This document shows positions 6,619-14,361 of a stretch of DNA of 20,484 bases, in pieces. Numbering within the stretch: the first letter of the stretch is position 1; each line of letters begins with the position of its first letter. The notes under the pieces are model-generated. The model did not search any database. It was not told the origin of the DNA and saw only the letters and a list, made by a program, of their open reading frames with translations. Location: positions 1 through 20,484 of the forward strand of contig CAXTCJ010000102.1 in assembly GCA_964242215.1 (NCBI GenBank), given 5' to 3'. The position numbers and the translations under genes are program-made. Origin of the DNA: LMUY01 sp964242215. Its GTDB lineage: Bacteria > Pseudomonadota > Alphaproteobacteria > Acetobacterales > Acetobacteraceae.

Positions 6619-7524
6619 TCAGCGGGCGAACCAGTCGGCGATCGGGCGCACGCAATCCATCGTCTTGGCGCCCCAAGCGACCTCGGCCCGGGCCTTGCGG
6701 ACGGCGCGGATATAGTCGGCGCCCTGCAGCGTGGTAGACCGCAGCATCTCCTGCGCGTTGGACACCAGTTGGTCGATGCGCTGGAACACCACACGGCCGA
6801 TGTCAGCCACCGCGAGCTTCTCCACCCGGATCGCCTGGAAGCGGCTGCCCTCGGTGGCGATCATGCGGTCGCGGAACGGCGACCAATCCGGCACCGGGCC
6901 GTCGAAGCGGCCGAGATACTCCTGTTCGACGGCGAACACCTTCACCTTGGGCCCCCAGGCGATCGCGGCCTCGATGGCGCCGATCGCGGACTCCACAGAG
7001 TCGGTGGCGGTCGTCACCGGAACCACGACACCCATCGTCTGGCCGCCCTCGGGGAAGATCGGCCGCGGCTCGTCGTCCAGGATGCGGCAGATCTCGGCGA
7101 AGATGTTGGCGCCCAGATCCACGACCAGCGCGCCGCTACCCAGCGCGAACAGCAGATCGTCCCACGGCGTGGCGTTCGGGTCGTGCGCCATCTCGCGGCT
7201 CATGTCGAAGGCCTGCGCGTTGCGGGCGTCGTAATGCGTCATGCTGCCCAGCCCGTCCTCCTTGCGGAAGATGTTGGCGAGGCGGGGCTGCCGGTCGTAC
7301 TCGCGCACGGCCACGGAGCGCATCAGCATCGGGTAGCGGTCCAGCAGGCTGACCAGCACGGCGTTGGCGGTCGTGGTCTTGCCGCTCGACTTGTCGTTGG
7401 CGAAGATCAGCGTCTTGCGCGTCGTGACCGGGCCTGCCGGGCTTGTTGCCGTGGCAGACGCCTGCGCCGTCTCTGAGGCCGCTTCTGGGAGGGCATCGGG
7501 GATGGAATCGTCCTGCGGTGCCAT
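6619..7524 (-). CDS. P-loop NTPase of ParA/MinD-like fold, function unknown
   Basis: This 301-residue protein begins with a low-complexity, Ala/Thr-rich stretch of about 34 residues. A beta strand and nucleotide-binding loop TLIFANDKSSGKTTTA follow at about 38-53. The loop is unusual: the first Walker A glycine is an asparagine, and the lysine sits one position off the ParA signature KGGxGKT. A Walker B-like strand ALVVDLGAN gives Asp136, and VVVPVTTATDSVESAIGAIEAA resembles the later strand of MinD-like folds. The start has a good GAGGA ribosome site at 7532-7536. It lies directly upstream of the potassium channel, probably co-transcribed. No known family is recognised; a CobQ/MinD/ParA-superfamily regulator is the best guess. 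Confidence 0.7.
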   Translation of the reverse strand: MAPQDDSIPDALPEAASETAQASATATSPAGPVTTRKTLIFANDKSSGKTTTANAVLVSLLDRYPMLMRSVAVREYDRQPRLANIFRKEDGLGSMTHYDARNAQAFDMSREMAHDPNATPWDDLLFALGSGALVVDLGANIFAEICRILDDEPRPIFPEGGQTMGVVVPVTTATDSVESAIGAIEAAIAWGPKVKVFAVEQEYLGRFDGPVPDWSPFRDRMIATEGSRFQAIRVEKLAVADIGRVVFQRIDQLVSNAQEMLRSTTLQGADYIRAVRKARAEVAWGAKTMDCVRPIADWFAR

Positions 7525-7668
7525 GTCTTAGTCCTCAGTGTCGGAAAGCTGGAAATTTGCCTGGTTCTAACACACGGCGGTGCGATATCCAGTGCGCGTT
7601 GCGGCCGGGCGTGCTAGCTCGCGCACCCGTCCAGCCCCGCCCCTACATGCAAGAGACATTCCCGCGCC
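7525..7668. other. Divergent intergenic region before tyrS
   Basis: These 144 bases separate the divergent NTPase and tyrS genes and must carry both promoters. A clear ribosome site GAGGA sits at 7532-7536 for the minus-strand gene. For tyrS only a weak purine run AAGAGA lies upstream. No T-box or other aminoacyl-tRNA-synthetase leader, no palindromic repeat and no convincing -35/-10 pair was seen. Confidence 0.5.
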
Positions 7669-8913
7669 ATGCCTAGCAGTGAGTTCCTGAACGAGGCCAC
7701 GCTCCGCGGCTTCGTCAACCAATGCACCGACGCCGAGGCGCTCGACCAGGCCTGCGCCGCGGGCCGCATCGCCGGCTATATCGGTTTCGACTGCACGGCG
7801 GACAGCCTGCATGTCGGCAGCCTGGTGCAGATCATGATGCTGCGGCTGATGCAGCGCCATGGCCACCGCCCGATCGCGCTAATGGGTGGAGGCACGTCGC
7901 GCATCGGCGACCCGTCGTTCCGCGACGAGGCCCGCGTGATGCTGGACGACGAGCGGATCGCCGCCAACAAGCAGGGCATCCGCGGCTGCATCGAGCCGTT
8001 CGTCCAATTCGGAGACGGCCCGGCGGACGCGTTGATGCTGGACAATGCCGAGTGGCTCGACCGGCTGGGTTACATCGATCTGCTGCGCGACGTCGGTCCG
8101 CATTTCTCGATCAGCCGCATGCTGGCCTTCGACAGCGTCCGCACCCGGTTGGAGCGCGAGCAGGGGCTGACGTTCCTCGAGTTCAACTACTCCATCCTGC
8201 AATCGTACGATTTCCGTGAGCTCGGGCGGCGTTACGGCGTGGTGCTGCAGGTCGGCGGGTCCGACCAGTGGGGCAACATCGTCTCCGGCGTGGACCTGGT
8301 GCGGCGGACCGATGCGCGCACCGTGTTCGGGCTGACGACGCCGCTGATCACCACCGCATCCGGCATCAAGATGGGCAAGACCGCCGCCGGTGCGGTGTGG
8401 CTTTCGGCGGCCCGCTTGTCGCCGTACGACTATTGGCAGTTCTGGCGCAACACCGAGGACGCCGACGTCGGCCGCTTCCTCCGTCTGTTCACCGACCTGC
8501 CTTTGGCCGAGATCGCCCATCTCGCCGCGTTGGGTGGGGCCGAGGTGAACGAGGCCAAGAAAGTGCTGGCCACCGAGGCCACGGCATTGGCGCACGGCCG
8601 CACCGCCGCCCAGGCCGCCGCCGAAACCGCCCGCACCACCTTCGAGACCGGTGGCACCGCAGACACGCTCCCCACCCATCTCGTCGCGAGTGCCGAACTT
8701 GCCGCCGGCATCCCGGTGTTCCGCCTGCTGGCCGAAAGCGGGCTGTGCAGCAGCCTCGGTGACGCCCGGCGGCTGATCCGCGGCGGCGGTGCGCGCGTGA
8801 ACGACACGCCGGTTTCGGACGAAGCCGCGACAGTCACGCCGGCCGATCTGCGGGACGGCGCGATCAAGCTGTCGGCGGGCAAGAAGCAACACAGGCTGGT
8901 GAAAGCCGCATGA
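7669..8913 (+). CDS. tyrS: Tyrosyl-tRNA synthetase
   Basis: TyrRS activates tyrosine and loads it on tRNA-Tyr. The 414-residue class I synthetase has the HIGH-type motif HVGS starting at residue 48. The tyrosine-pocket stretch is YSILQSYDF at about 174-182 and GGSDQWGNI at 196-204. The KMSKS-type loop is KMGKT at 234-238, the variant common in alphaproteobacterial TyrRS. A C-terminal S4 RNA-binding domain (SGLCSSLGDARRLIRGGGARVND) spans about 350 to 410. The length is normal. The gene is divergent from the NTPase and ten bases upstream of a glycosyltransferase, with which it probably shares a transcript. The ATG at 7669 fits the family start. Confidence 0.98.
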   Translation: MPSSEFLNEATLRGFVNQCTDAEALDQACAAGRIAGYIGFDCTADSLHVGSLVQIMMLRLMQRHGHRPIALMGGGTSRIGDPSFRDEARVMLDDERIAANKQGIRGCIEPFVQFGDGPADALMLDNAEWLDRLGYIDLLRDVGPHFSISRMLAFDSVRTRLEREQGLTFLEFNYSILQSYDFRELGRRYGVVLQVGGSDQWGNIVSGVDLVRRTDARTVFGLTTPLITTASGIKMGKTAAGAVWLSAARLSPYDYWQFWRNTEDADVGRFLRLFTDLPLAEIAHLAALGGAEVNEAKKVLATEATALAHGRTAAQAAAETARTTFETGGTADTLPTHLVASAELAAGIPVFRLLAESGLCSSLGDARRLIRGGGARVNDTPVSDEAATVTPADLRDGAIKLSAGKKQHRLVKAA

Positions 8914-8923
8914 GAGCAACGCG

Positions 8924-10540
8924 ATGGGCCTGAGCGGGGGCATCGACATGCTCGACCGGCACGGTGTGCAGGGTTGGGTGCAAGAGACCGACGATCCCGA
9001 GAACCCGGTCAGCCTGCTCATTCGCATCGACGGCCGGGTCACGGCACGGACGCTCGCGAACCTGTATCGATCGGACCTCGAGAACGCCGGCATCGGCACC
9101 GGGCGGTACGGCTTCGCGCTGAAACTCGAGGGCGTCTCACCGCTCGAGCCCCATAGCGTCGAGCTGGTGCGGGAGGCGGACGACATTCCATTGCCGGGCA
9201 CACCGCGCACGATTCCCGCCTCGCCGGAGCTGAACGACGCGCTGCAGGAGCACCTGGTGCAGTTGCTGTCCCACGCCGAGTCGGAGGAGACGTTCAAGCA
9301 CTGGGCCGCCTTCCTGGCGCAACAGGCAGACCGGCTGCTGCAACGCCGGGCCGACGTCGCCAGCAACAAGCCGCATCCGACCGCCCCGCGCGAGTTCCGC
9401 GTCCGCTGGTCGGGTCGCGGTCCGGCGCCCGACCCGGATCCGGCCCCGCGCGCGCTGATCATAGACGAGAGCCTGCCGGTGGCCAGCCGGGACGCCGGGT
9501 CGCAGGCCATGGTGTCGCACATGCGGTCGCTGCAGCGGCTGGGCTTCAAGGTCGTGCTCGCGCCCTCGGACATGAAGGGCGGCGGCGCGGCCGAAGTGCT
9601 GGAAGCCGCCGGGATCACTTGTTGCTGCACGCCATGGTGCGCCTCGATCGAGGAAGTGCTGCGGCGGGAGCACAATGGGTTCGCGCTGATCTACATCCAC
9701 CGCGGAACGAACACGCGCTATTTGTCGCTGATCCGCCACTACCAGCCGCGCGCGCGTGTGGTCTACAGCGTCGCCGACCTGCACCATGTCCGGCTGGCCC
9801 GCCAGGCAGAGGTGGAGGAACGGCCGGAGCTGTTGGAGGCAAGCAAGCGCGTGCGTGCCGTCGAGTTGGCCGCAGTGCGGTTCGTGGACGGCGTGATCAC
9901 ACACTCCTCCTACGAGCAGGCGATCATCGAGCGTGAGGTTCCGAATGCGCGGGTGCACCTCGTGCCGTGGTCCATCGAAGCCCGCCCGACCCTGCAGCCC
10001 TGGGCGGAACGCCGCGGCCTTGCCTTCATCGGCAGCTACTCCCACCCGCCGAACCTGGACGCTGCGTGGTGGCTGATCCAGGACGTGATGCCGCTGGTGC
10101 GCGCGCAGAACCCTGCCATCGAGTGCATCCTGGCCGGCAGCAACATGCCAGAGGCCTTGAAAGCCGCCATCGCCCCCGGCGTGCGCGCGGTGGGGTTCGT
10201 GGACGACCTTGCCGGCTTGTTCGATCAGATCCGGCTGACGGTGGCACCACTGAATTTCGGCGCCGGGCTGAAGGGTAAAGTACTGGACAGCCTTGCCGCC
10301 GGCCTCCCCTGCGCCTGCACGCCGATCGCGGCCGAGGGCATGGACTTTCCGGCCCCGCTGCAAGCGATGGTCGGCATTGGCGCGCAAGGGCTTGCCGAGG
10401 TGATCCTGCGCCTACACGACGACGAAGCGCTCAACGCACTCTGCAGCCAAGCTGGCTTGGATTACGTCAGCACGAACCTATCGGACGCCAGGATAGACGC
10501 CGCCATGCGCGAAGCCGCCGGCCTCCCCCTCTCCCCTTGA
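8924..10540 (+). CDS. Two-domain glycosyltransferase (GT-B fold, GT1/GT4-like)
   Basis: This 538-residue protein has two parts. Residues 1 to about 80 form a small beta-rich module (GWVQETDDPENPVSLLIRIDGRV through GTGRYGFALKL), as sometimes fused to polysaccharide glycosyltransferases. A linker follows. From about 170 a GT-B catalytic domain begins with RALIIDESLPVASRDAGSQ. The sugar-nucleotide half contains GSYSHPPN at 370-377 and GAGLKGKVLDSLAAGLPC from 446, typical of GT1/GT4 enzymes acting on surface glycans. Donor and acceptor are unknown. No signal peptide or membrane segment is visible. It follows tyrS by ten bases without a strong ribosome site. Its last residues PLSP and the TGA stop lie inside a palindromic repeat, the stop exactly in the hairpin loop. 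Confidence 0.88.
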   Translation: MGLSGGIDMLDRHGVQGWVQETDDPENPVSLLIRIDGRVTARTLANLYRSDLENAGIGTGRYGFALKLEGVSPLEPHSVELVREADDIPLPGTPRTIPASPELNDALQEHLVQLLSHAESEETFKHWAAFLAQQADRLLQRRADVASNKPHPTAPREFRVRWSGRGPAPDPDPAPRALIIDESLPVASRDAGSQAMVSHMRSLQRLGFKVVLAPSDMKGGGAAEVLEAAGITCCCTPWCASIEEVLRREHNGFALIYIHRGTNTRYLSLIRHYQPRARVVYSVADLHHVRLARQAEVEERPELLEASKRVRAVELAAVRFVDGVITHSSYEQAIIEREVPNARVHLVPWSIEARPTLQPWAERRGLAFIGSYSHPPNLDAAWWLIQDVMPLVRAQNPAIECILAGSNMPEALKAAIAPGVRAVGFVDDLAGLFDQIRLTVAPLNFGAGLKGKVLDSLAAGLPCACTPIAAEGMDFPAPLQAMVGIGAQGLAEVILRLHDDEALNALCSQAGLDYVSTNLSDARIDAAMREAAGLPLSP

Positions 10541-10686
10541 GGGAGAGGGCTGGGAGAGGTTGCTCAAAAGATCCTCCCCTGTTCTTCACGGGGGAGGTGG
10601 CGGCGGAGCCGACGGAGGGGGCTCTTGGGCAGGATCCGTGCGGCAACACCCCTAACCCGACCCTCGCCCACAAGGGGAGAGGGAGA
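10525..10686. repeat. REP/BIME-like inverted pair 4 between convergent genes
   Basis: Unit A has stem CCCTCTCCC at 10527-10535 and GGGAGAGGG at 10541-10549 with loop CTTGA. Its TGA at 10538-10540 ends the glycosyltransferase. Unit B (10648-10686) is in inverted orientation with an imperfect stem around a CACAAG loop, ten bases beyond the haloacid dehalogenase stop. The long spacer holds a second, different hairpin repeat. This is the widest of the four pairs. Confidence 0.88.
10573..10620. repeat. Second palindromic repeat nested in pair 4
   Basis: The hairpin CCTCCCC at 10573-10579 and GGGGAGG at 10591-10597 has an 11-base loop TGTTCTTCACG. A GGCGGCGGAGCC-rich arm and a GGAGGGGGC end follow. 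It differs in loop and tail from the surrounding unit. It resembles a widespread proteobacterial intergenic repeat that reads gggggAGGTGGCGGCGGAG; this likeness is from memory, not a search. It has no run of T and so does not look like a factor-independent terminator. Confidence 0.7.
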
Positions 10687-10695
10687 AGGCAAGGC

Positions 10696-11403
10696 TCAAA
10701 CGCCTAACCGGTCCGCCAATTCGTCGATGCCGCTCACCACGTAGTCCCAGTCGCCGGTGGCTTTGGTGTCGCGCACCTGCGACGGCCCGTATTCCGTAGG
10801 CCGCGCCACGAACGCCGTCTGCATCCCGTGACGCTGCGCCGCCAGCAAATCCGAATTATGCGCCGCGCACAGCATGACCTCGCCCGGCTGCAACGACAGC
10901 ATGCGGCACGCTCCGAGATACGTCTGCGGATCCGGCTTGTAGTGCTCGAACACCTCGGCGGCGAAGATCACATCCCACCGTAAGTCGTTGAACCGCCCCA
11001 GGTCGACCAATAGCGACACATTACCGTTGGACAGCGGCCCGGTGATGTAGCGTCGGTGCAGCCGCTCCGTCCCCGCCACCGCATCCGGCCACGCACGCAG
11101 CCGGTGCCAGCCATTGGTCAAATAGACGCGGTCCACCTCGGTCAGCCCCTCGATGCCGGCCTCGGCCACCAACTGGTCGAGCGAGGCGCGGTGCAGGTCG
11201 TCAAGCTTGGTCCAAGGCAGCTCGCCCCGCCGCACCCGGTCCATCGACGGGGCGTAGGCCGCGCGCCATCTATCCACCAACCCTGCCCAATCGGCCGCAA
11301 TCCCCCGTCCGGCGCCGAACGCCGTCAGGTCCGTGATTAGACTCGATCGCCAATCGACCACGGTGCCGAAAGTGTCGAACAGGATCGCGCGTAGGTCGGG
11401 CAT
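10696..11403 (-). CDS. Haloacid dehalogenase, type II (HAD superfamily)
   Basis: Type II (S)-2-haloacid dehalogenases hydrolyse 2-haloacids through an aspartyl ester. The 235-residue product has nucleophile Asp10 in FDTFGTVVDWR, motif II SNGN with Ser125, motif III Lys156 in HYKPDP, and an acidic motif IV with Asn183 and Asp185 in CAAHNSDL. This set and the length fit the type II dehalogenase subgroup of the HAD superfamily. True dehalogenase activity cannot be told from sequence alone; many such proteins in soil alphaproteobacteria are untested. The gene is convergent to the glycosyltransferase and divergent from flhF. Its ATG is at 11403. Confidence 0.9.
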   Translation of the reverse strand: MPDLRAILFDTFGTVVDWRSSLITDLTAFGAGRGIAADWAGLVDRWRAAYAPSMDRVRRGELPWTKLDDLHRASLDQLVAEAGIEGLTEVDRVYLTNGWHRLRAWPDAVAGTERLHRRYITGPLSNGNVSLLVDLGRFNDLRWDVIFAAEVFEHYKPDPQTYLGACRMLSLQPGEVMLCAAHNSDLLAAQRHGMQTAFVARPTEYGPSQVRDTKATGDWDYVVSGIDELADRLGV

Positions 11404-11423
11404 GGACGAACTCTAGCGGCCGT

Positions 11424-11451
11424 TAACTTCCAGGCAATTGCTGCACGATAA
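11424..11451 (+). promoter_or_regulatory. Possible flagellar sigma-28-like promoter before flhF
   Basis: TAAC at 11424-11427 and CACGATAA at 11444-11451 are separated by 16 bases. This is close to the sigma-28 pattern TAAA, about 15 bases, GCCGATAA. Transcription would start just before the ATG at 11461, giving an almost leaderless message, in line with the lack of a ribosome site there. It is a by-eye match only, with two mismatches in the -10 box. Confidence 0.25.
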
Positions 11452-11460
11452 GATCCTGCC

Positions 11461-12372
11461 ATGCGGATGAAGCTTTACCGGGCCCCAGGCATGGCGGAGG
11501 CGATGGCTCGCCTCCGTGCAGAATTAGGGCCCGACGCCCTGATCCTGGCAACGCGCCGCGTGGCCGACGGGGTGGAGATCACCGCCGCCCTGGAACCGCA
11601 GGACGAAATCACCCCGCTGCCCGACCCGGCGCGCACCAAGCTGCTGGCCTGGCACGGCGTTCCAGCCGTGCTCGCCGACAAACTCGGCACCGGCTCGCTG
11701 GACCAGGCTCTCAATCGCGTCTTTCGCTTCGGCGAGATCAACTGGGAGGGGGATAGGCCCCGTCCGCTGATGGTCGCCGGTCCGCCTGGTGCCGGCAAGA
11801 CGCTGACGATTGCGCGGTTGGCTACCCGTCTTGTCATGGCCGGGTCATCGCCGCTGGTCATCACCACCGACGGCCAGCGCGCCGGCGCGACCGAGCAGTT
11901 GGCGGCCTTCACGCGCCTGCTCGGTCTGACGCTGATCGTGGCCAGCCATCCCGCGACCCTGGCCCGCGCGCTACTGCGTCGCCAGCCCGGCTGCCCCGTA
12001 TTGATCGACGCGCCCGGCACCGACCCGTTTGACCCGTCCCAGCGCGACGAGATTGCCGGGCTCTCGGCCACTGCCGATGCCCAAACCGCCCTCGTGCTGC
12101 CAGCAGGCCTCGACGCCTGCGAGTCGGCCGAAATGGCGGAGGCCTTTGCTGAAGCCGGGGCCAGCCTCCTGGTCGCGACCCGGATAGACCTCGCCCGGCG
12201 GTTCGGTGGCATTCTGACCGCAGCCGCCGGCGGGAAGCTCACTATGGTAGAGGCCGGAACCGGCCCCGGCGCCGCGGACGGCCTTGACAGGCTCACCCCG
12301 GCGCTCCTCGCGAAACGACTTGAACGGACCGGCCCATCGGGCACCCGCAAGCTTCCGGAGATCCGACATTGA
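11461..12372 (+). CDS. flhF: Flagellar SRP-type GTPase FlhF
   Basis: FlhF is an SRP-family GTPase that sets the position and number of flagella, usually polar. The 303-residue product starts with the family N-terminus MKLYRAPGMAEAMARLRAELGPDALIL. It then has the GTPase motifs: G1 GPPGAGKT at 107-114, a DGQRAGATEQL stretch from 137 matching the SRP DTxRxAAxEQL, G3-like DAPG at 183-186, and G4-like TRID at 240-243 with a following GG. It is shorter than typical FlhF (often about 400 residues) because the basic linker between the N-terminal and GTPase parts is reduced. It overlaps flhG by four bases. No other flagellar gene is in the window. Confidence 0.9.
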   Translation: MRMKLYRAPGMAEAMARLRAELGPDALILATRRVADGVEITAALEPQDEITPLPDPARTKLLAWHGVPAVLADKLGTGSLDQALNRVFRFGEINWEGDRPRPLMVAGPPGAGKTLTIARLATRLVMAGSSPLVITTDGQRAGATEQLAAFTRLLGLTLIVASHPATLARALLRRQPGCPVLIDAPGTDPFDPSQRDEIAGLSATADAQTALVLPAGLDACESAEMAEAFAEAGASLLVATRIDLARRFGGILTAAAGGKLTMVEAGTGPGAADGLDRLTPALLAKRLERTGPSGTRKLPEIRH

Positions 12373-13142
12373 CTGCAACCGCCGCCTCGGCGCCCCCACC
12401 CACCCGGCATCCCCGCCCTCGGCTGCTGGCCATCGCATCCGGCAAGGGCGGGGTCGGCAAGACCTGGCTGGCGACCACCCTGTCGCGCGCGCTCGTGCAG
12501 GTGGGCCACAGCGTGATGCTGTTCGACGGCGATCTCGGGCTGGCCAACGTGGATATTCAACTCGGTCTGATGCCGGAGCACGACCTGATGGCGGTCATCG
12601 CCGGGCGGCGCAGCGTGGTGGACAGCGCCGTCCCCTATCCGGCCGGCGGGTTCACCGTGCTGGCTGGCCGCTCCGGCTCCGGCGCGCTCGCCTCGCTGGA
12701 GCCGGAAGCACTCGAGCGGCTGTTGACCTTGCTGGCGACCGAGACCTCGGTCAGCGACATTGTGATCGATCTCGGCGCCGGGCTGGACCGCGCGGTGCGG
12801 CGGATGGCGACTGTGGCGAACACGCTGCTGGTGGTCGCCACCGAAGAACCGACCAGCCTCACCGACGCCTATGCCGTGCTGAAGCTGGCGGAGGCCGACC
12901 GGCCCGGCGGCGACGTGCGGATCGTGGTCAACCAGGCCAGCACCCACGCCGCCGGCGAACGCACCTACGCAACGCTTGCCCGTGCCAGCGCCACCTTCCT
13001 CGGCAACAAGCCGCCGCTCGCCGGAATCATCCGGCGCGACGACCACGTGCGGGATGCGATCCGCCGCCAGGTGTTGATCCAGGTGCGCCACCCCAACACC
13101 GCAGCGGCCCAGGACGTGGAGCGGCTGGCAGCAACGTTGTGA
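12369..13142 (+). CDS. flhG: MinD-like ATPase FlhG (FleN)
   Basis: FlhG is a MinD-type ATPase that limits flagellar number by acting on FlhF and the flagellar basal body. The 257-residue product has the deviant Walker A motif KGGVGKT at 26-32, the second motif DGDLGLANVD at 53-62, a Walker B-like IVIDLGAG with Asp134, and the TEEPTSLTDAYAVLK segment typical of FlhG. The chosen start is a TTG at 12369, which overlaps the flhF TGA as TTGA and puts the Walker motif at the usual distance. That overlap supports translational coupling. No amphipathic membrane-targeting helix is obvious at the C-terminus. Conserved pairing with FlhF makes the call safe. Confidence 0.9.
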   Translation: MTATAASAPPPTRHPRPRLLAIASGKGGVGKTWLATTLSRALVQVGHSVMLFDGDLGLANVDIQLGLMPEHDLMAVIAGRRSVVDSAVPYPAGGFTVLAGRSGSGALASLEPEALERLLTLLATETSVSDIVIDLGAGLDRAVRRMATVANTLLVVATEEPTSLTDAYAVLKLAEADRPGGDVRIVVNQASTHAAGERTYATLARASATFLGNKPPLAGIIRRDDHVRDAIRRQVLIQVRHPNTAAAQDVERLAATL

Positions 13143-13214
13143 CGAAGTGTCGCCTCGCTTGCGTCCGGGTTAACATCGGCCATATCTCTCGCCAGCCGCA
13201 GTCGGGGAGGCAGC

Positions 13215-14348
13215 ATGCAGTTGATCCGTGCTGGCCGCGACATGCGGGTAGACTTCTTCCGCGGCGTCGCCCTGTGGTGGATCTTCACCGACCACGTCCC
13301 GGACGATTGGTTGAACCAGTTCAGCCTGCGAAACTTTGCCCTTTGCGACTCGGCGGAGGTCTTCGTGCTGCTCGCCGGGTATGGCGCGGGGCTCGCCTAT
13401 GGCCGGTCGATGGACCGCAACGGCTGGGTCTACGCCGGCGCCGATGCGGCCAAGCGGGCGTGGACGCTCTATGTCGCCCATATATTCCTGTTCGTGGTGT
13501 TCGCGGCCCAGGTCTCCTACTCCGCAACCACGCTGGATCGGGCCGACTACCTGGACGAGATCCATTTGGACGTGCTGGGGGAGGAACCGTACCGCGCGAT
13601 GCTGGAGGCGTTGCTGCTGCATTTTCAGCCCGCCTATCTCGATATCCTGCCCATGTACGTGGCCCTGCTGCTGTTGTTCGTGGTCGTGATGCCGCTGCTG
13701 CGCTGGCCGCATATCTTGGCCGCGCTGTCGTTCGCGCTCTACGCCACGGCGCGGATCTATGGCCTGAACCTGCCATCGATGACGGGCGACGGCTGGTATT
13801 TCAATCCGCTGACATGGCAGTTGCTGTTCATACTCGGCGCCATCATGGCCTACGCGCCCGGCGACACGCCGAGCCGCAAAGTGCGCTACGCCGTGGACGG
13901 GTTGGCCGGCTTATCCATCCTGTTCGGCTTGGTGATGCAGTTCATCGTGTGGGCACATCCCGAGATCACCGCCCATCTGCCCGCCGGTGTCGCGCGGGTG
14001 CTGCTGTCGGTGGATAAGGGCGGGCTGCATCCTTTCCGGCTGATCTCCATCCTGGCGCTGGTCTGGGCGGTTTCGCGCACGATCCCGGCCTCCGCGCGCT
14101 GGCTCTCGACGCGATGGGCCGCGCCTTTCATCCTGTGCGGCCAGCATTCGCTGCCGGTGTTCTGCGCCGGGATCTTCCTTTCTTTCCTGGGTCGGCTCGT
14201 GATGGAGGAGCAGGATGGCTGGTGGGTGCAGGTCGTCGTCAACGTCGTCGGCGCGCTGCTGCTGGTCGGTATCGGGGCACTCGGCGCGTATTACCGCGAG
14301 AAGAGCCGTGCGGCTCCGAAGCGGCTTGCTGGCGGGGTCACGCCCTGA
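13215..14348 (+). CDS. opgC: OpgC-family membrane acyltransferase
   Basis: OpgC proteins are multi-span inner-membrane acyltransferases; the studied ones succinylate osmoregulated periplasmic glucans. The 377-residue product opens with RVDFFRGVALWWIFTDHVP at 11-29, with the conserved His27. It has about ten hydrophobic segments, the last near the end (VQVVVNVVGALLLVGIGALGAYY). A strong ribosome site GGGGAGG lies four bases before the ATG. The gene ends 13 bases before an exported SGNH-like gene, so the two are probably one operon. OpgG and OpgH, which make the glucan, are not in the window, so the acceptor here is unknown. The identity rests on the N-terminal motif and topology. Confidence 0.88.
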   Translation: MQLIRAGRDMRVDFFRGVALWWIFTDHVPDDWLNQFSLRNFALCDSAEVFVLLAGYGAGLAYGRSMDRNGWVYAGADAAKRAWTLYVAHIFLFVVFAAQVSYSATTLDRADYLDEIHLDVLGEEPYRAMLEALLLHFQPAYLDILPMYVALLLLFVVVMPLLRWPHILAALSFALYATARIYGLNLPSMTGDGWYFNPLTWQLLFILGAIMAYAPGDTPSRKVRYAVDGLAGLSILFGLVMQFIVWAHPEITAHLPAGVARVLLSVDKGGLHPFRLISILALVWAVSRTIPASARWLSTRWAAPFILCGQHSLPVFCAGIFLSFLGRLVMEEQDGWWVQVVVNVVGALLLVGIGALGAYYREKSRAAPKRLAGGVTP

Positions 14349-14361
14349 TATCGCTCGTACC

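Noticed and set aside
10696..11403. Calling the HAD protein a phosphatase such as phosphoglycolate phosphatase.
   Set aside because: Residues around motif I (FDTFGTVVDWR) and motif IV (CAAHNSDL) fit type II dehalogenases better than phosphatases, which need a DxDGT motif.
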